DNA of 64,000 bases from Anadara kagoshimensis (lineage: Eukaryota > Mollusca > Bivalvia > Arcoida > Arcidae): contig CM037870.1 of the NCBI GenBank assembly GCA_021292105.1, positions 6,869,058 through 6,933,057 on the forward strand, in the 5' to 3' direction. The notes under the pieces are model-generated. The model had not been told where the DNA came from. It searched no databases and saw only the letters and a program-made list of their open reading frames with translations. Of the stretch, positions 43,301 to 50,800 are shown piece after piece. Position numbers and translations under genes: made by a program. Numbering within the stretch: position 1 is the first letter of the stretch; each line of letters begins with the position of its first letter.

Positions 43301-46300
43301 CATAAGTGCATTTGTTGATAGTTAAAATGGTAAAATTTGAATAATGGAACTTGGAAATTGGTTATTATTGTTACTTACATTTGTTTTAATTTTCTTTTTT
43401 AGTTCCAAGATTTATTCCAGCCCTATACAAAATACTGTTTAGAACAGAAAGCATGTGCAGAATATATGAAGGCCAAATATACTGATGATGATCTGTTTAA
43501 GACATTTGTTGTGGTAGGTATACATGTAATAAGTGATTATCTCCCCTGGATGCACTCGGGCTTAGGCACACTTTAAACATTAAGAAATTATGTCCCATTT
43601 TGCAGTAGGGATGGCAAGAAAAAGATCTCAAATGCTATTGCATTAGGGCAGTGCCAAGCAACTTCACCTAAAGTATGTAGTGTCTCAATATAAGTGAAAA
43701 AAAATCTTGAGTGTAAAACCCCATTTTATTCACTGGGTCTCTGTCTTAGTGGAAATTTAATCTAGAAAGTTATTTTTTTGTAAGTTAGGCATGAAACACT
43801 TTCAAGGTGCCATAAAGGTCAGTCAAAATATAATCAAAAACAGGATATCATGTCAAAAACTCGGCATACAGTTAATCTCGTTATAATACACTGATAACTT
43901 TTAAAAGTGTCAAACTCTATTCTATGATCTTTGTTATAAGCCACTATAAATCTGTCTCCAAACCCTTTGATCTGACAACAAATGGTGGCAGTAAATCAGG
44001 GTCTTACTGTATTTCTCCCTTATATATTAAAAACGAAACTTTTTTTCTCAAAACTTGGTAATTTTGTTTTGTATTATATTTTTGTAGTGGGCGGAAACAC
44101 AGAAACAGTGCAATCGACTAAAGTTAACAGATTTGTTAGTTAAACCTATGCAAAGATTAACCAAATACTCATTGTTGTTACAAGCTATACTCAGGAAAAC
44201 TGACGATGATAAACAGAGGAGGGACCTCTTAGAAATGGTAAGTTGACTTAAACGTAGGAAAAAGAAATGTGTGAGTAACAGCAGGTACTTGGCAACAGCC
44301 AACAAAACCACGAAAAGTGTAAAGAAACAGTTTGTACTATGCAATATTCAATACAACCAAGGAATGGAGTAACCAAATAGCATGGATATTTTTGCAACAG
44401 CCATCACAACCCAGAGCATGGCATAATACATTTTAATGATAGAAATGGCCAAATGACACCAAAAATAGCAAAACATATTTGTGTCATTGATTATAAAATC
44501 TCTGACTTTGATTGGGGAATGAAGTAAATGTCCAGTGATGTGGTTATAGTACTATTGAGGACCAGCCCTCAACCATCCTACTTACTATACAAAAAGTGGT
44601 CCTTACATTGGCACATTTAAAAAAATTATAATAGGACTTATTTTACCAAACATTGGGATTTTTGAACAGAGTTAAATTATTGTGTATTTGTTGTCCAAAA
44701 AAGTAGGGGTGTATACTATTTACTCCATTTCTTCCCCAGCCCCCCTCCTTTCTTTAAAACTATTTCACAGATCTTTATGAACCTTCACAGAAACAATGTT
44801 TTTGGTGTAGTAGATGTGCCATTGTCTATTTGTATATGGTTGAGGAAAGATGAATTTCCCAGTCACATTTTTACATTTTTAAAATAGCATCCAGTTTCGG
44901 TTATGACTTGTTAAAAATCAGTTTTATCAATATTAATAAAGTAATCACAAACATCTAATTATTTATAGGAAGTTTACTCACTCTTTCTCTTTGTATATTT
45001 AGATTGGAGGAGTGGACAAGTTTGTCTTTCATGTAAATGCCACACTACGACAAAAACATGAACAAGAGCGACTGGCGACGTTGATGACAAAAATAGAATC
45101 ATACGATGCTGTGGAAGCTCCTAATGATGAAAGCTTAAAGGTAAATATTTAGACTGAAAATCCATACAAGATTCTAAGGTTCTAAGCTGAACACTATTTG
45201 GCTATATGATTTTGCTTAGGTTAGGAAGTCTCTCTTGACACAAAGTTGATCTAACTGATGATATTATTAATTATGTGTCCTAAAAATTAATAAATATTGA
45301 TAATAAAATTAAATTATTTAACAGGAGTAATATAATAATTACAAATATTTACAATCATAATAAATTTCCTTCAATGAACCATTGATCTAGGAAATAGGTA
45401 TATTTTTAGATAAATTGATTTCTTCATGTGAGATTTTTCCCTTTTCCATGATGTCACAAACAGAACAAAGTGACATAAGAATATATAACTCAGAAATAAC
45501 AAAGACATGGTTTTTTAGCTCACCTGACCAAAGGTCATGTGAGCTTATGGTATGGTGCAGCGTGTGTATGTGCGTGTGTGCGTGCGTGTGTGCGTGCGTG
45601 CGTCGTTAACACACATTTTCGACTTCTCCTCTGAAAGTACGTGGCAGATTTCAACGAGACTTGGTCAAAAGCATGTCTGGGTCAGTGCAATTCAGATTTG
45701 TTCGTGGCGTTGCCATGGCTTCCATAACTAAGTCAAGGTGACCTAGGGGTGCAAAAATCTTAAAAAATCTTCTTCTCCGAAAGTATTGGTTGGAGAAAAA
45801 ATCTGATGTGATATTTGGCTTCTCTAGGGTCTTAAGCCTGTAGTTTGTTCATTTTGTGAAATTCGGTCGAAAAATGGGTTACGGGTTTTTGAGTTTAATT
45901 TTGAAAAAATTGTAAAATAGCTTCAAATTGTTATAACTTGACTACTTGACCAGATAATGACATGGGGTTTTCAGTTTTGACATCTTCTTGTTAGTATCTT
46001 CAAAATGAAGTCAAGGTCAATTGTGAAGGTCGTGACCTAATTTTTTTTACCTCTGATTATAATTATTATCTCAAAAATATAAACTTTTTGTATAGTCATG
46101 TATATTAGAATGTTGTAGGTATTAATATAACAATCATTTTGATGTATAGAAAAAGGTCATGGGTTTAAAGGTCAAGGTCACAGATGCGAAACAATACAGA
46201 AATGGTTAATTATCTCGAAAACTATAAACTTTTTGTATAGGCATTTATATTAGAATGTTGTAGATATTGATACAACGATCATTTTGATGTATAGAAAAAG

Positions 46301-47837
46301 GTCATGGGTTTAAAGGTCAAGGTCACAGATGCGAATCTATACTGAAATGGTTAATTATCTTGAAAACTATAAACTTTTTGTATAGGCATGTATATTAGAA
46401 TGTTGTAGGTATCGATACAACGATCATTTTGATGTATAGAAAAAGGTCATGGGTTCAAAGGTCAAGGTCACAGATGCGAAAACAATACCAAAATGGTTAA
46501 TTATCTCGAAAACTATTAACTTTTTGTATAAGCATGTATGTTAGAATGTTGTAGGTATCGATACAACAATCATTTCAATGTATAGAAAAAGGTCATGGGT
46601 TTAAAGGTCAAGGTCACAGATGCGAATCAATACTGAAATGGTTAATTATCTCAAAAACTATAAACTTTTTGTATAGGCATGTATATAAGAATGTTGTAGG
46701 TATTGATACAATGTTCATTTTGATGTATAGAAAAAGGTCATGGGTTCAAAGGTCAAGGTCACAGACGCCAAAACAATACTGAAATGGTTAATTATCTCGA
46801 AAACTATTAACTTTTTGTATAGGCATGTATATTAGAATGTTGTAGGTATCGATACAACGATCATTTTGATGTATAGAAAAAGGTCATGGGTTCAAAGGTC
46901 AAGGTCACAGATGCGAAAACAATACCAAAATGGTTAATTATCTCGAAAACTATTAACTTTTTGTATAAGCATGTATGTTAGAATGTTGTAGGTATCGATA
47001 CAACAATCATTTCAATGTATAGAAAAAGGTCATGGGTTTAAAGGTCAAGGTCACAGATGCGAATCAATACTGAAATGGTTAATTATCTCAAAAACTATAA
47101 ACTTTTTGTATAGGCATGTATATAAGAATGTTGTAGGTATTGATACAATGTTCATTTTGATGTATAGAAAAAGGTCATGGGTTCAAAGGTCAAGGTCACA
47201 GACGCCAAAACAATACTGAAATGGTTAATTATCTCGAAAACTATTAACTTTTTGTATAGGCATGTATATTAGAATGTTGTAGGTATCGATACAATGATCA
47301 TTTCGATGTATAGAAAAAGGTCATGGGTTTAAAGGTCAAGGTCACAGATGTAAAACAATACTGAAATGGTTAATTATCTTGAAAACTATAAACGTTTTGT
47401 ATAGGCATGTATATTAGAATGTTGTAGGTATTGATACAATGATCATTTTGATGTAAAGAAAAAAGTCATTGGGGTTTAGTATTTACGTTTACTTTAAATC
47501 TATCAGCTAGCCATTAGTTATCAGGTGAGCGTATAAGGCCCATGGGCCTCTTGTTTTCCCTTGAAGTTATTACAAATGATAGCCAAAAAAATGTTTGTAT
47601 TATTTCTGAAAATTCTGAAGTGTTGCTGAATATTGCTCTAGCTATTATTATTAGGATGTATGGCACAGCTGAAATAAAATTTAAATGAAACATTTGAACA
47701 TTTTATTTTCAGTTTTTAAATGAATACAACACAAACTTTGATTTACGTGCTCCGATGCCTGGTTGTGGACCTGGACAGACCCGCTCTCTAATAATGCAGT
47801 CAGTTTTGAAACTGAAAGATGCACAAACAAGGGTAAG

Positions 47838-47871
<34 letters not shown>

Positions 47872-50800
47872 CACACACACACACACACACTGGTGTTACT
47901 ACTTGTCAAATGATGTTAGACTTTTCTGCGACCATAACTAGATATTATTACTGTACACATTGAACAGGCTCATTTGTTTATCTGTGACCTGATCTTTATT
48001 TTCTTGTCACATGACCTTTGTTTCCTTGTCACATGACCTTTTTTCCATATTATTGGATCTTTGTTTATTTGTCACATGATCTTTGTTTCTTTTGTCACCA
48101 ATTTTTGGTTTTCATTTCATAGGATGTTGGTTTTAAGGTCACCAATGTTTGGTTACCATGTCACCTGATCTGAGTTTCCTTGTCATTGGATCTTTATTGT
48201 TTCCTTGTCATCAAAACATTTTACTGGCTTGTAAGATTATGCAGCCCTTAACAAAAGGTGGTCTTTTAGACAAGTTTGACTAAATATGATTAAGCATACG
48301 AGTTACATGTATGTATTAATGTTATGGATTTATGTTAATTTTGTATTTGTTTGTTTTTCAGATGGATGTAGCCTGTCTCTTGTTTACAGATTTGTTACTT
48401 GTTTGTAAACCAAGTAAACGGATGGAAAAATATAAAATTATCAAACCACCAATGAGAGTGGATAGAATTATAGTACATGAATTAAAAGATAAAGGTAAGA
48501 AAAATACCTCATGTCACAGGTAGAATATACAAAAATGTACCTGTCCACCAATCCATTTGGATACAATTGGTGCCTTTCCACCAATCCACTCGAGTACGCT
48601 TGCAATATACCTGCTCACCTATCCACTTAAGTACAGTTAGAATATACCTGTCCACCACCACCTCTGTTGTAGGCTCTTGTAGAGGCTAAATACTAAATGT
48701 AACCAAAAACTCTTAATGTAGATAAATGTATAATCTTTGTCAATAAATTTAGTTTTCCAAATTTCTGACCATACTTAAGTCTGTACCGAGCCATTAGGCC
48801 CATCAGGCCGGAGCTTATCCCGGTTTCGGTGGCGTTAAGCGACTGAGAGTACAAGACTCTCCCCTGAATGGGACGCCGGTCCATCGCAGGGTTAACCCCC
48901 AGCATTTTGCTGGTACTCATTTATTTTTCAGCTGAGTGAACTGGAGCAACGTGAAATTAAGTGTCTTGCTCAAGGACACAACACATCGCCCAGTCCAGGG
49001 ATCGAACCCACGACCTTCGAATCATGAGTCCAACGCCTTAACCACTAGGCCACGCGCTTCCACACATACTTACCACTGTAGTAAGGACAGTGATGGATAA
49101 ATAGTAAAACCGGGTACTTTACCACCGATTGTTCAGGTCTTAAGCAGTTTGGCAATAAATCAAAGAAGGACACTTATACAGGAAAACACTAGAAACTGAT
49201 TTTGGGGAAATAATGTGGCGATAAGCGAGTTGACAGAGTAATTGGGAGCATTATAATAAAGGTGTACTGTATGTACAAGTAATTTTTGTTACAAATTATT
49301 GTAAGTAATCATTTTATTTTCTATTTTACAGGAAGTTTTCTTTTAATTTACTTAAATGAGTATCACGTACCAGTCACAGCCTTTACCTTCCATCACTCTG
49401 ATCAAAATGCCATCAGGTTGTGGCTAGATCAGATTAAAAAGGCACAGGTAAGAATAACATTTTATAATAAAGATATATGAAAACCAAAATTTATAAAAAA
49501 TCACTGTAATTAATATGAGGTATTGCAATGTGTATATATTAGGTACTTGCTATATTTGTTCAATTGAATATGGAAAGGGAAATAACTCTTATTTTCAATA
49601 ATGTTGCATTGGCCACTATTTTTCTTCTATGGCAAATTTTGCACTTTTATTGTGCATTTGTAATAATGTAAATGTTACAGTCACGTTAACTAACAGAAAC
49701 AATTAAAATTTACCTGGTTTACTTAGAAAAAATAAACATGTTTGAGATATTTAGAAAAATGACTATTTACATTCAGACATATGTCAATATATTTAAAAGT
49801 GTATGACTTATTAAAATTGTAAAATTTATTATGTTTCAGGAGTTATACAGTGAAGTGAGGAATTCAGTACAAATAAGTGATGGATTATCTTACTTGACAG
49901 TCGGTGAAGTTGTGGAAGAGGAAGTTATACGAATAACGCCTCTTAAATCACCGGGTGATTCAGATATGATATTGTCTCAGAATTCAAGTGAGGAGTTACA
50001 CGGACTTTATGTACCCAGTACAGCTGACGGACAATCTAGTCCTGGGGGGAGAGACTCGCCCATGGCTTCACCAAATATCATCAAATCAATCTCATATAAC
50101 GAAATTGAAAGTCGGCAACTTCACCAGAGAAATAGCTTTAATTCACAAACTTCAGATGTTTCGCCAACAGACACGAAACATAAACAAGTGCAATCCTCAT
50201 TTTCAGTGCCAACCTTTCATGAACGCCTTGGTGAAGACCTTAGAATACCCTCATCAAACGGTTCATCAGCAAATAGTGATTCATCACTCCCCGATATTGG
50301 GGATGAAAATTACAAAAGTAAAAATAACAAACGGCGAGTGTCAAAGACAGAGAAAAGGTGGTATACTGATGGTGCAATTGAATTAAATAAGGCCAAGGAC
50401 AATAAGGATTCAGGTATTCACAAACGACTTTCGTGGAATTTAGGAACAAATGATCCTAGCGAACACAAACAAGGTGAATTAAAACACAAAACTCAAAGTA
50501 CGGACTCTATACGGAGTTTTCACAGTTCGAGTGGTGTTAGTTCTACAGGCTCGTTACATTTAGGTCCAGACGATGAAATTATTGAGGAATATGATTTAGA
50601 CTTGTCTCGGGAGAATAGTGATATAAGTACAATTCATGAATCTCGGTTAATTGAAAATGAGGGTGACCTTCACATTTGTGATAAACCTAAATCTAAATCT
50701 ACAACAGATATAGCAACGCTGTTTAATGAACTCTCTACAAGTGAAGAGATAAATGGTATATCCTCAGTTGACTTGCCAAAAGTAGACAAAAAGACATTAT

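Noticed and set aside
47681-47963. Low-complexity open frames with Cys-Val or Thr-His runs
   Set aside because: Produced by the CA microsatellite next to a PLEKHG5 exon.
49988-50386. 132-codon open frame inside the large PLEKHG5 exon in a different frame
   Set aside because: Shadow frame. The main frame continues from the PH domain in phase and has Ser-rich tail character.
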